Shown here: positions 1 through 8,005 of the stretch, in pieces
Layout of the letters: every line of letters begins with the position of its first letter
Position numbering within the stretch: the first letter of the stretch is position 1
IMG/VR virus record: IMGVR_UViG_3300022602_000198
Location: 1 to 41,041 of that record
Length of the DNA stretch: 41,041 bases
Source of the DNA: a virus
Strand: one strand, 5' to 3'
Program-made: the position numbers and the translations under genes
Notes under the pieces: model-generated
Databases searched by the model: none
What the model was told of the DNA's origin: nothing
The model's input: the letters and a program-made list of their open reading frames with translations, nothing else

Positions 1-68
1 ATATTGCCATTCCACTCTTCCCAAGTCATATAGTCTGGGATAAACGGGAAAAACGGTTGGGTCGACAT
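1..68 (-). CDS. Partial small structural-region protein (N-terminus only)
   Basis: A leftward gene begins at 68 and runs off the left edge of the window. Its ATG overlaps the stop codon of the nozzle-like gene in a TAATG junction, so it is translationally coupled to it. The 22 visible residues start MSTQPFFPFIPDYMTWEEWNGN, rich in aromatic residues. This type of short 'TWEEWNGN' protein is familiar beside tail genes of aquatic phage genomes, but its function is unknown to me. Confidence 0.6.
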   Translation of the reverse strand, partial: MSTQPFFPFIPDYMTWEEWNGN

Positions 69-1939
69 TAAGGCCTTTCGTCCCCATATTCAGCGGTAAT
101 GAGAATGCGTCCCATTTCGTAATTGCCACCAAGGGTATTAGAGCTAAACTGCAAACTCATTTCCCTGTGTTCTACCCGCATATCAATTTTACCGGTATCT
201 GGAGCAAAGGTAAAGGGGCCAGAATCTTCTGAACTGCTTTGAGCAAATTTATAGCCCACAATTGTTAAAGTCATATCACCAGCTTGCACAAAGTCTGGCT
301 CTAAGCGACGTAAATGCATCCGACGGTTTGCGCCACTAGAAGTATCTTGTGATGGATCACCACCAACCCAACTAATATCACAAGTTGTAAAACTGGAACT
401 GACAGCTGTTTCACCAAAAAATGAAATCTTATTGTACCCAAATTCATGTTGCCAAATGGGATACCCGCCAGAAATAATAAATGCTGTAGCACCAACCGCA
501 GGCGTTGGGCTAAGAACTGGAGATACAGTTATTAATGTGGCGTCATACGTTAAACTGTATGATGCGTTTGTTATTAAATATACTGGTTTACCAGTAGTGT
601 TGTTAAAACACGTATATGTTCCAATGGCAAACAAAGTGGTTTGATTGCCACTTAAATAAAATTGGTTTGTTGCCGGTGCTGGTGCACCACTTGGGGTTGC
701 AATAACATAGCTTGGCACACTGTAAGAAACTTCATAATTCCAATCAGCCCAAATTGGCGTTGGGAAAATCTCTGTGGTCCAACCGGCAGAACGTTGCGCG
801 CCGACCGCTTGACCGGCATCGTACCAGATTTTATCTTTAACGTTGTAGATAATTGCATCAGTACATTCTGTTGCATCACCTCTAGGATAAAAGAACCAAA
901 TCTCGTTATAGCGCGGAACCTTGGTGGCCCATACTTTTTGGCGTTGTGTAAAGTTAATGTTATCAAATAGCCAGTTTACGTTTTTATCATTTGGCAGAAC
1001 ACTTACTTGACCGTTATAAACATAAAAACGATCAACGCCCATCCAGTAATACGCGCCGTCCATCTCAACAAAACAACTAGATGACATGGTGGAGATTTGG
1101 CTAGAAATAATATCGTAACGCCAGTACAATGGCGCTGTGCCAGTAAACGTTACGCGAATCAAACTGTCTGTTGCCCAAAACAAACCCGCTGGTGAATTAG
1201 TACCACCGCGCATTGGAATGCCTTTAACAACCTTACTAGAAGCCATATTGACTTGGTTGGCGGTTGCGCCATTCCAGTCAGTTAAAGTTTGTGATCCGTA
1301 TGTAGTCTCAACGTGGTTGTTTGCAATATAGCCGTTTGAACCATACACAAAAATGTAAGGATACAGAACACAAACACCACCGTCTACAGAGATTGGTCGA
1401 TTGGTTGGGTTTTGGCCTGTAGTATCTGCCAATCCAATAAAGTTCCAAACACCAGGAGAAGACGGCTCGATGTTACCATACATCACTTGAGTCGGTATGC
1501 CGTTATCAATATTAGATAAATTTAACCCTGGATGCGCTAAAACTTTAAGTTCTCCGCCAACGGGGGAATACTGTAAGTCAAACTGCCACAGATTACGGGA
1601 ATCTGGTGTAAATGCGCTTGACAAGTTTGCTGAAAAAGGCCCCGTTCCAACACCGAATGTGGTGCCGGTGGTAAATACGTCAATGCCTGAAGATATGCCA
1701 GAAAAAACGTAATTTATACCGTTAAATGCATTAGCAACCATACCGCGTGAAATACCATTGAACGTGCCAAACAATTGTTTGTAGCCGCCCATTTTCTTTG
1801 GCGTGCCACGTTGGAATCGACACCACACACCATCGCTGTATTCACGTGCTTCAAAGCGTGTACCATCGCGTTTAATCCCTGGCTGTACCGCCAAAGTATA
1901 AACAAGATTATATTGATCGGGTAATTGTTGATCCGCCAT
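68..1939 (-). CDS. Tail nozzle / packaged-DNA stabilisation-like protein (623 aa)
   Basis: A 623-residue protein with no signal peptide, membrane segment or coiled coil, made of many short beta-rich segments. The N-terminus (RDGTRFEAREYSDGVWCRF, residues 24-42) opens onto repeated small strands. Around residues 270-370 comes a part about an instrument-like surface (EMDGAYYWMG, followed by a conserved-looking EIWFFYPRG). The C-terminus ends on a strand-rich segment, EMGRILITAEYGDERP. The architecture and its place after two neck/adaptor genes match the P22 gp10 family, a beta-propeller nozzle that closes the short tail after packaging. Sequence similarity to P22 itself is weak, so the call rests on pattern and synteny. 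It is coupled by TAATG to the genes on both sides. It could instead be another tail-tube protein. Confidence 0.5.
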   Translation of the reverse strand: MADQQLPDQYNLVYTLAVQPGIKRDGTRFEAREYSDGVWCRFQRGTPKKMGGYKQLFGTFNGISRGMVANAFNGINYVFSGISSGIDVFTTGTTFGVGTGPFSANLSSAFTPDSRNLWQFDLQYSPVGGELKVLAHPGLNLSNIDNGIPTQVMYGNIEPSSPGVWNFIGLADTTGQNPTNRPISVDGGVCVLYPYIFVYGSNGYIANNHVETTYGSQTLTDWNGATANQVNMASSKVVKGIPMRGGTNSPAGLFWATDSLIRVTFTGTAPLYWRYDIISSQISTMSSSCFVEMDGAYYWMGVDRFYVYNGQVSVLPNDKNVNWLFDNINFTQRQKVWATKVPRYNEIWFFYPRGDATECTDAIIYNVKDKIWYDAGQAVGAQRSAGWTTEIFPTPIWADWNYEVSYSVPSYVIATPSGAPAPATNQFYLSGNQTTLFAIGTYTCFNNTTGKPVYLITNASYSLTYDATLITVSPVLSPTPAVGATAFIISGGYPIWQHEFGYNKISFFGETAVSSSFTTCDISWVGGDPSQDTSSGANRRMHLRRLEPDFVQAGDMTLTIVGYKFAQSSSEDSGPFTFAPDTGKIDMRVEHREMSLQFSSNTLGGNYEMGRILITAEYGDERP

Positions 1940-3198
1940 TAAAACGATCCGCCAGAAATCAAACTTGCATTAAATATTGCTGGTGTACTAACAATTGGGT
2001 TAGAAGGATTAGAGTTGTTAAGGCTTAACATTTCAACGCTATTTGCTGTAAGTCCCAAAATGCCAACACCTTGTAAATACATACCAGTTGTGGTGTCATT
2101 GGTAAAAGTAAAGGATGGCGCGCCAGCGGAACCATTTTGACCATAAAAATTGTTAACAGCAACTTGGGTTAAAACATAAATAAAATTACCATCACAAAGA
2201 ACGGTTGCTGCGGTTCCATTAGGAATAATTACCGGAGTTTGAGAACTTCCAGAAATTTGAAATGACAGATTGTATGCTGATGTACCGGTTGAATTGAGAA
2301 TAACATATAATTGCGTTGTTCCCGGCAATAATACTTTTAAATCGGTTGTTCGAGTACCAGACAAAGCAACGTATGTTTGAATGGTTGGGGCAAAAGAAAC
2401 CAAACTAAACGTAGCACCACTGATAGAATCAACGTCATAGTTTGCTGAAGATAGCGTAACGTTAGATGGAGAAGACCCGCCAACAGTAAAAAAGTCACCG
2501 GTGTCTTGCTTAAATATAATGTACCCAGAATTACCTGGGGGAGCGGTCAAAGAACCCGTAGCATTAATTTGAGAACCACTAGGAGGCGTAATGGCCAAAT
2601 TGCCAGAACCATTGTTTCTGTAAGCAATAAACCAACCAGCATTTAATCCAGAAACTGCGGGTAATGTTAATGTGCCGTTACCTGCAGTCCAAACATATGT
2701 GGTTGCGCGGTTAGCTTCAGTTAGCGTTGGAGTTGCGCTGATTTCAACAATATTATCTGTAACTGCCAGTTTGCCAGCAATTGCTGCCAAACCCGGACCT
2801 GCCAATGATGCGGCATCTGCTGAAGAAGACCCTGCGCCAAAAGTAATATTTTGCCAAACACCTGCAGGAGTTGTATTATCGGACAAATAGAAGTATTTAA
2901 CTTCTCCAACACCTACGGTTGCAGATAGATTGCCGGTAAAATCTTTAACGTAAAATGGTTCTGCGCCCATGTTACGGATAAAGATATCAGTACCAACAGA
3001 ACCCTGGGTTGCATCTGGCAATAGAATGCTAAAACCAATGCCTAACGCAACGCAATCCATAATACGAGCAGCCGGAACTTGGGTTGGGTTAACAACCAAA
3101 GGCCAATACAACTGAACGTCTGAGCTAAAATTTAACTCAAAGTAAGTGACATCAGTTTGTTGGACAACGTCGCCAGTAAATGGTGATACGTATGACAT
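1939..3198 (-). CDS. Fibre-like / tail-associated structural protein (419 aa)
   Basis: A Ser/Thr/Asn/Gly-rich, beta-rich protein of 419 residues with low charge, typical of phage fibres. Near residues 355-385 it carries a GSAGAPSFTFTNDTTTGMY stretch; this 'PSxxFxxDxxTGMY' signature is common near the C-terminal end of phage fibre proteins, often ahead of a chaperone domain, which is absent here. The N-terminal 100 residues resemble no domain I know. It lies between the adaptor genes and the nozzle-like gene, 27 bp after the upstream gene and TAATG-coupled to the next. The role is inferred to be a tail appendage or tip protein; it is not certain that it binds a receptor. Confidence 0.55.
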   Translation of the reverse strand: MSYVSPFTGDVVQQTDVTYFELNFSSDVQLYWPLVVNPTQVPAARIMDCVALGIGFSILLPDATQGSVGTDIFIRNMGAEPFYVKDFTGNLSATVGVGEVKYFYLSDNTTPAGVWQNITFGAGSSSADAASLAGPGLAAIAGKLAVTDNIVEISATPTLTEANRATTYVWTAGNGTLTLPAVSGLNAGWFIAYRNNGSGNLAITPPSGSQINATGSLTAPPGNSGYIIFKQDTGDFFTVGGSSPSNVTLSSANYDVDSISGATFSLVSFAPTIQTYVALSGTRTTDLKVLLPGTTQLYVILNSTGTSAYNLSFQISGSSQTPVIIPNGTAATVLCDGNFIYVLTQVAVNNFYGQNGSAGAPSFTFTNDTTTGMYLQGVGILGLTANSVEMLSLNNSNPSNPIVSTPAIFNASLISGGSF

Positions 3199-3225
3199 GG
3201 ATTAATCTTTTAACCTTTATGGGTT

Positions 3226-3846
3226 TTACGGCTCAATTACTGCAGTATTTCTATCGATACGACGCAACTGATCTTCTGTTTTGAGCGCGGTTAAACAATC
3301 TTGATAGTATTGTTTCCAAACTGGTAGTTTGTCCAGCGCTTTTAAATAACCTTGTGCTTGTAATAGCGTGCCAAATAACATGGCTTGGGGCGCAACTTGA
3401 GTAAACAAATTCGTTTGGTTAGTTGAGTCCAAAGGTTGTACCAAGCTGTAATAAATAATTTCTACTGGATACTCTTGGTCTGGAATGGGAGCAAAGTTCC
3501 AGTTGTTATAGTCATACTCAGAATAGTAGAGTGGACGACTTGGAGTAGATTCACTTTGATATTGCGCCACATAATCTTGTGAGCGCAATAATATTGGCTT
3601 ACCATTAATTTTCATGGAGATGGTTTTTCTCCAGCGAGTTGGTTTAACCAAAATATCCTGCGCAGCAGCCAAAGTAGTTTCCACTACTACTAATTGGAGA
3701 AGTGACTTTAACTCTGCAGCAATAGCAGACTCTGCCAAACCAATCAATGAAGGGATTTGCGCAATAAAACCAGCGTCATCACGCTCCATGTAGGTGATAA
3801 CATCAGCTACAAGGTTATCATAGGTTTGAACGTATGCTGAGGTCAT
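3226..3846 (-). CDS. Head-tail adaptor-like protein (206 aa)
   Basis: A 206-residue mostly helical protein. The N-terminal segment with 'IAQIPSLIGLAESAIAAELKSLL' spacing (residues 27-50), then a short beta part (WRKTISMKINGKPILL) and a helical C-terminus ending KTEDQLRRIDRNT, is the pattern of the SU10-type phage adaptor family that sits below the portal in short-tailed phages. It overlaps the upstream 354-aa gene by 4 bp (ATGA), suggesting coupled expression of two neighbouring neck proteins. The family assignment is from memory of the pattern, not from a search. Confidence 0.55.
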   Translation of the reverse strand: MTSAYVQTYDNLVADVITYMERDDAGFIAQIPSLIGLAESAIAAELKSLLQLVVVETTLAAAQDILVKPTRWRKTISMKINGKPILLRSQDYVAQYQSESTPSRPLYYSEYDYNNWNFAPIPDQEYPVEIIYYSLVQPLDSTNQTNLFTQVAPQAMLFGTLLQAQGYLKALDKLPVWKQYYQDCLTALKTEDQLRRIDRNTAVIEP

Positions 3847-4907
3847 CGTGTGTAGTAGCTAATGTTAGGTTGGAAGTAAATAGGTGACTTATCGCGGTCT
3901 TCTTCAGACGCTTGCATAAATAACTTTTCTGCTTGTTGTTCTAAATATCCCACACGAGTCATATCAATATTAGGCAATTGCAAAGACAATTTGTGTGATA
4001 GGGAAGCTTGTACGGAAGCAATCCAACGATCTGGAACATAAATTTGATTTGTCAATGAACCAACATCTTGCATCTGTACTTCTACAACTAACTGGAACAT
4101 CTGAAAATCGTTATTGGGAACGGGCCATAAATACATAGACGGATCAATAGTACGATCAAACCAATACTGCAAAGAACGCTGGCTTGGAAATTGTTTGTTT
4201 GGTAGATTCCAATAATCATCGCGGTTTAGACGCGCTAATGGGATGACTTGTTGACTGGTTGAAAATACAATCTCACGAATCTCAAATGAAGTCAGTACTG
4301 TTTCACGTAAACGGTAAAACAAATGTGGCTCAGTGATGGCAATATTAAAATATGCCCACTCGCGGTCGTTTAGCGTTGTGGCAGGTAATTGTTCTTTTAG
4401 TTTCCAAGTAATGCCATCGTCACTATACTCATACGCAAAATTGTAGGTTACTGAACCTGCGTTTGAATATGCATTAAAACCAACGTAATAAACGCTTTGT
4501 TTTTGTTGGTATTGAATGCCAAAATAGTTTTCACCGCTAGTAGAAGTAGCTGGTGTATCTAAGCTTTGGTCAAAAGCAGCGGGTGATTGGGGGTTGTCTA
4601 AAGGCAAATACTCAGCAGCTTGGGTATTAATAACATACACCCAGTTTGCTTCTCTAACATCAATCGTTGTTGCTGGAAGCACCAATTGTTGCTGTTGAGT
4701 TAACGCACCGTATAATTGGTTTTCTAACAACCACAAATTTACACCGCGGTTAGATAGATTCTGTAAATTATAAAAAAGTGCTTGTTTAGCTGCGTCAATA
4801 TATTCAGGCGTAATTTCTTCTGCCGTTTTACCAGCGTCACGAAATGCGTATGAAATTAATTGGTCAACATTGATTTTTGTTTGGCCAGTAGTGCCTGAAT
4901 AAGCCAT
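3843..4907 (-). CDS. Neck / tail connector protein (354 aa)
   Basis: A 354-residue soluble protein. Residues 14-60 are a helical part (ISYAFRDAGKTAEEITPEYI). A central beta region of about 90 residues (from about 125) may be an insertion resembling a discoidin-like sandwich. The C-terminal third (LNRDDYWNLPNK, then YLWPVPNN, then VPDRWIASVQASLSHKLSL) follows a pattern seen in phage connector proteins encoded next to the adaptor. It directly follows a 55-aa gene (stop and start adjacent) and overlaps the 206-aa adaptor-like gene by 4 bp. I infer a connector or tail-completion role. Confidence 0.5.
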   Translation of the reverse strand: MAYSGTTGQTKINVDQLISYAFRDAGKTAEEITPEYIDAAKQALFYNLQNLSNRGVNLWLLENQLYGALTQQQQLVLPATTIDVREANWVYVINTQAAEYLPLDNPQSPAAFDQSLDTPATSTSGENYFGIQYQQKQSVYYVGFNAYSNAGSVTYNFAYEYSDDGITWKLKEQLPATTLNDREWAYFNIAITEPHLFYRLRETVLTSFEIREIVFSTSQQVIPLARLNRDDYWNLPNKQFPSQRSLQYWFDRTIDPSMYLWPVPNNDFQMFQLVVEVQMQDVGSLTNQIYVPDRWIASVQASLSHKLSLQLPNIDMTRVGYLEQQAEKLFMQASEEDRDKSPIYFQPNISYYTR

Positions 4908-5075
4908 TTAGCGTCCTCTGCCAGCTGCTCGCTTGGTTACGGTTTTTGGTAGATTTGGTTTGGCTTTACCCGCTTTAACAAACTCTTTGCCAACCTTTTT
5001 AGGTATACCGAGGGTAGACTTACCAGCCGCCGCAGCGTACATGGCTTTCATTTGTTGTTTGGATTCCATTGGCAT
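4908..5075 (-). CDS. Small basic protein (55 aa)
   Basis: This gene starts with ATG at 5073-5075 and stops with TAA at 4908-4910, one base before the next ATG. The protein is 55 residues and strongly basic, with the segment [20 protein letters not shown] at residues 14-33. It is TAATG-coupled to the upstream 125-aa gene. Short proteins of this '[14 protein letters not shown]' kind recur near neck genes of aquatic phages; the function is unknown. The tight packing between two genes on the same strand and the good coding character support a real gene. Confidence 0.75.
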   Translation of the reverse strand: MPMESKQQMKAMYAAAAGKSTLGIPKKVGKEFVKAGKAKPNLPKTVTKRAAGRGR

Positions 5076-5452
5076 TATTTTTTACCTCGTTTAACTTTAC
5101 CGCCCCGTTTGTATGCACGTTGTGACGGAGTCACAATGACATCGGGTCCCAGTTTACGTTGCAATTCTGCTGCAGCGTCTTCCATTCTAGATGAGCGGCG
5201 TGGCGCCATTTCTGCAGGTGCGCTAGACTTATTGCTAAAGTAATTTGCAATTCGAGTCATCGTTGCTGCAGGTTGTTGCTCTGGAGTTGGATTGACCGGA
5301 ACGCCTTCCCGTTGCATTCTGCGAGATTCGGCTTGGGTTTGTTCCAATGTGTTGCTAACAGCACCGCCGTCAGCATATTTCTTAACCTTGCCGCCACCAC
5401 AGTAATGTGAGCCAGAAGCGCTCATTTTGGTGTTTTGTTTAAAGTCTTTCAT
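5075..5452 (-). CDS. Gly/Lys-motif small protein (125 aa)
   Basis: A 125-residue basic, probably disordered protein. It opens with [20 protein letters not shown], followed by VKKYADGG, and closes with [11 protein letters not shown]. Its start is closely similar to that of the upstream gene product (MDGFKQNPKM), so the two are likely paralogues. The ASGSH word recurs in the 70-aa protein at 24124-24336. It overlaps the neighbouring genes by one base on each side (TAATG). The repeated GG-x-VKK-x-ADGG pattern is widespread in uncultured aquatic phages; no function is established to my knowledge. Confidence 0.7.
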   Translation of the reverse strand: MKDFKQNTKMSASGSHYCGGGKVKKYADGGAVSNTLEQTQAESRRMQREGVPVNPTPEQQPAATMTRIANYFSNKSSAPAEMAPRRSSRMEDAAAELQRKLGPDVIVTPSQRAYKRGGKVKRGKK

Positions 5453-6225
5453 TAGCAGACCTTACCACCGCGCTTACGAGCAATGTTTTGCATACCAGGT
5501 TGACCAACCGGTGCTGTTGGTGCAGCAGCTGGGGTAGAGATACCTGCAGCAGCAGGGCTTTGATTAATCAATTGACTTTGCATTGCAGGACCTAAAGTCA
5601 TTGCGCGCTTCATTTTTTCCATGGCGCGTTGTTGATCTAAAGCCATTAAACGACGTTCTACATCGCTAACGGCGCCTTGACCAGTCATACCACCATCTGC
5701 CATCTTTTTAACCATGCCGCCTTTTTTGTACTTGTTTGGGCCGCCTTTAGCGCCTGATGGAGTAGCTGCTGTTTTGGCATCTTCAGATACTTTTTTAACT
5801 TTAGAAGAACCGGAAGGCATTTTGTTTGTTTTAGCAACATCGCTGCCGGCAAATGCAGGTCGCTCAGATCCCTTGGATGGAGCGGCTGCTTTGGCAGGTT
5901 TGATTTCTTTGGTTTTTTGGATATTGCTGATGTCGCCAGATTTTTTCTTGGCTTCATAGACGTTGGTGACAGAGCCGCCGGCTTTGTATTTTTTGACTGT
6001 ACCGCAATCTTTTTTAGCGCGGCCACCTTTTTTGAGTTTGGACAGATCGGTGTGCTCACCCTTATGCTCTTGGCTGTCATGCATCTTAAATGCTTTTTTG
6101 ATAATCTGCTTATCTTGGTTGATGTCAGCAGCTACTTCTTCTTTGTGCTCTTTGCGGGTTTCGTACTTTACTTGACCGCCTTCTTTAAAGCACTGCATTT
6201 TAGGGTTTTGTTTAAAGCCGTCCAT
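5452..6225 (-). CDS. Lysine-rich repeat protein with GG-motifs (257 aa)
   Basis: A highly basic, low-complexity protein of about 257 residues. It contains at least four GG-containing short motifs: FKEGGQVKYETR near the N-terminus, KKGGRAKKDCGTVKKYKAGG, KKGGMVKKMADGG, and KRGGKVC at the C-terminus. A longer frame begins at 6270, but I prefer the ATG at 6223-6225: it has an AGGA ribosome site 7 bases upstream, and its first residues, MDGFKQNPKM, match those of the next gene ([10 protein letters not shown]). The 6270 ATG coincides with the predicted transcription start of the adjoining promoter and would need leaderless translation. Function unknown; a DNA-binding or internal virion role is only a guess. 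Confidence 0.7.
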   Translation of the reverse strand: MDGFKQNPKMQCFKEGGQVKYETRKEHKEEVAADINQDKQIIKKAFKMHDSQEHKGEHTDLSKLKKGGRAKKDCGTVKKYKAGGSVTNVYEAKKKSGDISNIQKTKEIKPAKAAAPSKGSERPAFAGSDVAKTNKMPSGSSKVKKVSEDAKTAATPSGAKGGPNKYKKGGMVKKMADGGMTGQGAVSDVERRLMALDQQRAMEKMKRAMTLGPAMQSQLINQSPAAAGISTPAAAPTAPVGQPGMQNIARKRGGKVC

Positions 6226-6267
6226 GGGGGTTCCTCGAGGTTGTGGGGGTTTGGGATGATCAATTCC

Positions 6268-6309
6268 CATATATCTACTAATGCATAAAATGAGGCGTTT
6301 ACGCCCCTA
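6268..6309 (-). promoter_or_regulatory. Bipartite phage promoter, copy A
   Basis: On the minus strand TAGGGGCG (6302-6309), a 16-bp spacer, TGCATTAGT (6277-6285), then a TATA tract whose last A is at 6270. It is one of four copies with identical 16-bp spacing. The upstream box lies in the last codons of the endolysin gene. It heads the Gly/Lys protein, neck and tail unit. A small hairpin, GGCG-TAAA-CGCC, lies in its spacer region and could end transcription from upstream. Confidence 0.7.
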
Positions 6310-6817
6310 AAAATAACGCTCTTTCGCGTTCTCTGCGTTTTTGGAGCACTTCTGGCTTGTTCCACATCAAAATGGCATCTGCTGCACCTTGGTAGTCGTT
6401 TTCGTTCAATTTACGAACTACGGTAGACTTAGCAAAGTTAGTTCCTCCAATATTAAAACAAAGGCTGTATAGGGCGTCAAATTGGTTCTGGGTAAGGGGC
6501 ACCTTAACGGAACTCTCAACGGCGTGGCTGCACCACTCTAAATCTTTTCTAAGTAGGTCTTCTACCTGCGCATCGGTCAATACGGCGCTTAATAGTTCTT
6601 TTTCGCTGTCTTTAATCAGATGGCCTACGCCAATCGTCCAAAGTCCCTTAGTGTCTTTATACGCCTTATTGCGAGCACCCTCTTCTTTGGTAATAAAGTC
6701 TAATGTTGATTTTGCAATTGCCATAAGATTTTCTTCAATTTTGGTGTATTTATCGGTAAAATGGATGACGGCTGCAATGCCTAACACCCACAAAAGTACT
6801 ACAATTAGGGTCTTCAT
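6299..6817 (-). CDS. Endolysin, T4-type lysozyme (GH24) with N-terminal hydrophobic segment
   Basis: A 172-residue muramidase that cuts the glycan backbone of peptidoglycan at lysis. The GH24 catalytic triad is intact: E46, D55 and T61 in EEGARNKAYKDTKGLWTIGV, with the same spacing as T4 lysozyme E11-D20-T26. Residues 4-20 (LIVVLLWVLGIAAVIHF) form an uncharged hydrophobic stretch, so this is likely exported by a signal-arrest-release or signal-anchor mechanism rather than relying on a large-hole holin. An AGGAG ribosome site lies 5-6 bases before the ATG. It is the last gene of the lysis cassette, and promoter A overlaps its 3' end. Confidence 0.92.
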   Translation of the reverse strand: MKTLIVVLLWVLGIAAVIHFTDKYTKIEENLMAIAKSTLDFITKEEGARNKAYKDTKGLWTIGVGHLIKDSEKELLSAVLTDAQVEDLLRKDLEWCSHAVESSVKVPLTQNQFDALYSLCFNIGGTNFAKSTVVRKLNENDYQGAADAILMWNKPEVLQKRRERERALFLGA

Positions 6818-6832
6818 TTTGGCTCCTTTCTT

Positions 6833-6849
6833 TGTGGCATATTACCACA
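6833..6849 (-). other. Short hairpin before the endolysin ribosome site
   Basis: TGTGG-TAATATG-CCACA on the minus strand, a 5-bp stem with a 7-nt loop, located between the stop of the 50-aa membrane gene and the AGGAG of the endolysin gene. It may affect endolysin mRNA translation or stability, but a 5-bp stem can arise by chance. Confidence 0.3.
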
Positions 6850-6857
6850 TTAGGGGG

Positions 6858-7010
6858 TCATTTCTCTTTTTTGTTCCATAAATCAAACAAAACTTTAACT
6901 TTTTCTTCCAGTACAGCAACTCGATTGTCTGTCTTGGCAAGTACAATTACTAGCGATACAAACGCCAATAAGAGCGGCCAGATTTTAGCTAGGATGTCTA
7001 AGGTGTCCAT
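6858..7010 (-). CDS. Small membrane protein of the lysis cassette (50 aa)
   Basis: The ATG at 7008-7010 overlaps the Rz stop in TAATG; the TGA is at 6858-6860. The product is one transmembrane helix (about residues 7-25, ILAKIWPLLLAFVSLVIVL) followed by a charged heptad-like segment (RVAVLEEKVKVLFDLWNKKEK). This single-helix plus coiled-coil plan resembles XhlA-like holin accessory proteins and small phage holins. Lying between spanins and endolysin, a role in lysis is likely; which cassette protein is the true holin cannot be told from sequence. Confidence 0.7.
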   Translation of the reverse strand: MDTLDILAKIWPLLLAFVSLVIVLAKTDNRVAVLEEKVKVLFDLWNKKEK

Positions 7011-7420
7011 TATTTACTTAATGCGTCGTATTGTTGGTAGCAGGCTGAGAGGCTGGTGCGGAGCTGGTCGGCTCTGGCAGCTTCCCTAATAAGAAATTCT
7101 GCATCCTCGGCAGAAAGGGCTCGCCCAGTTCCGTCTTGTCCATTTGCGGTGTCTTGGGCGCGATTGGGACGGCTACGCAACTGGCTAACAGCGTCAAGCA
7201 GCTGATTGTTAATAGAAGCAATTTGAGCATCTTTTTCTTTCCTTATTTGGTCAGCGGCGGCTTGGTGTTCTTCTTGGGCTTTTTGGGTGGCAGCCTGTTG
7301 TTGCGCCTTATAGCGATCGAATCGAGCAGCTTCCAAAGAGTAGCCAAGATAGCCAGCGCCGCATACGAGTACAACAAGAAGTCCAGCTTTGACATAAAAT
7401 AGTATTGGTAAGGGAAACAT
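7010..7420 (-). CDS. Rz: i-spanin (Rz-like, inner-membrane subunit)
   Basis: A 136-residue protein with an N-terminal transmembrane anchor (about residues 8-28, FYVKAGLLVVLVCGAGYLGY) followed by a long charged coiled coil (residues 32-80), the Rz arrangement. It spans the periplasm together with the lipoprotein encoded in another frame inside this gene, and fuses inner and outer membranes at the end of lysis. The nested lipoprotein gene makes the call secure despite low sequence conservation in this family. It is coupled to the 118-aa membrane gene upstream. Confidence 0.88.
   Translation of the reverse strand: MFPLPILFYVKAGLLVVLVCGAGYLGYSLEAARFDRYKAQQQAATQKAQEEHQAAADQIRKEKDAQIASINNQLLDAVSQLRSRPNRAQDTANGQDGTGRALSAEDAEFLIREAARADQLRTSLSACYQQYDALSK
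7018..7230 (-). CDS. Rz1: o-spanin lipoprotein (Rz1-like), nested in Rz
   Basis: A 70-residue frame lying wholly within Rz but read in a different frame. It has an N-terminal signal (LKLLLLTISCLTLLASC) ending in the lipobox L15-A16-S17-C18, so the mature protein would be anchored to the outer membrane by a lipid on Cys18. The rest is proline-rich (VPIAPKTPQM, KLPEPTSSAPASQP), typical of Rz1. Embedded Rz1 genes are a known arrangement in lambda-like lysis cassettes. Confidence 0.85.
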   Translation of the reverse strand: MLKLLLLTISCLTLLASCVAVPIAPKTPQMDKTELGEPFLPRMQNFLLGKLPEPTSSAPASQPATNNTTH

Positions 7421-7776
7421 TATTTTGTTGTGGTAATAGTGTCAGTGCCTTTAGTCACTGTTACTTTATCGCCGTCAACAGTAACCGACATTGGGGGTTC
7501 TTTATCGGCAAGATGGTCCAATTTTTCAATTAAGTTTTGGATAACCATAAACTCTGGACGCTCTTCTTTTTCAGTAGTGCCCGATACAGCATTCATCATA
7601 TTGATAATGGCCATAATGGCGCCACCGGCCATACCAATTACTGCGGCAATTTTAGCAGCATCTAAAAAGATACTAGCTGCTACGCTGATCACAATAATGG
7701 CGGTAATGTAGGCAAGACCATGTTTACCGATTGATTTACCAGCGACTTCTTTAGCGGTTTCTAATTGTTCATTCAT
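7420..7776 (-). CDS. Holin candidate with two transmembrane helices (118 aa)
   Basis: Residues 20-40 (GLAYITAIIVISVAASIFLD) and 42-64 (KIAAVIGMAGGAIMAIINMM) are two closely spaced hydrophobic helices, followed by a charged and then beta-like soluble tail (MSVTVDGDKVTVTKGTDTI). Two-helix small membrane proteins directly upstream of spanin genes are often class II holins. The gene overlaps the 78-aa membrane gene by 8 bp and touches Rz. The hairpin-like pair of helices makes this one of the better holin candidates, but the neighbouring small membrane proteins compete. Confidence 0.6.
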   Translation of the reverse strand: MNEQLETAKEVAGKSIGKHGLAYITAIIVISVAASIFLDAAKIAAVIGMAGGAIMAIINMMNAVSGTTEKEERPEFMVIQNLIEKLDHLADKEPPMSVTVDGDKVTVTKGTDTITTTK

Positions 7777-8005
7777 TATTTGTGTTTTCCGGTTCGGCTT
7801 TTGATTTCATGGCCACACTAGCACCGCCCGCAGCTGAGACAATGCCAAGCGATTCGGCAAGCTCACGGATGCTGACAGTGTTGTGTAGTACTTCATAGAA
7901 GGCTAAGGCAATCACGGCAACCATACTGATGAGCCAAGTAACGCGGCCAATGTCGTAGGTTGCGTTGTCTTTGCCAGTAAGGAGTTGGCGTAGAATTTCG
8001 GTCAT
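7769..8005 (-). CDS. Small membrane protein, holin-like (78 aa)
   Basis: It opens with a 'LLTGKDNATYDIGRVTWLI' segment (residues 8-26), a signature I associate with small phage lysis-region membrane proteins, then a hydrophobic helix (about 24-42) and a second weaker Gly/Ala helix (about 52-66), ending in a charged tail. The function is not established; it is probably a holin or a holin partner. It overlaps both neighbours by 4-8 bp, so its stoichiometry is linked to theirs. Confidence 0.6.
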   Translation of the reverse strand: MTEILRQLLTGKDNATYDIGRVTWLISMVAVIALAFYEVLHNTVSIRELAESLGIVSAAGGASVAMKSKAEPENTNNE

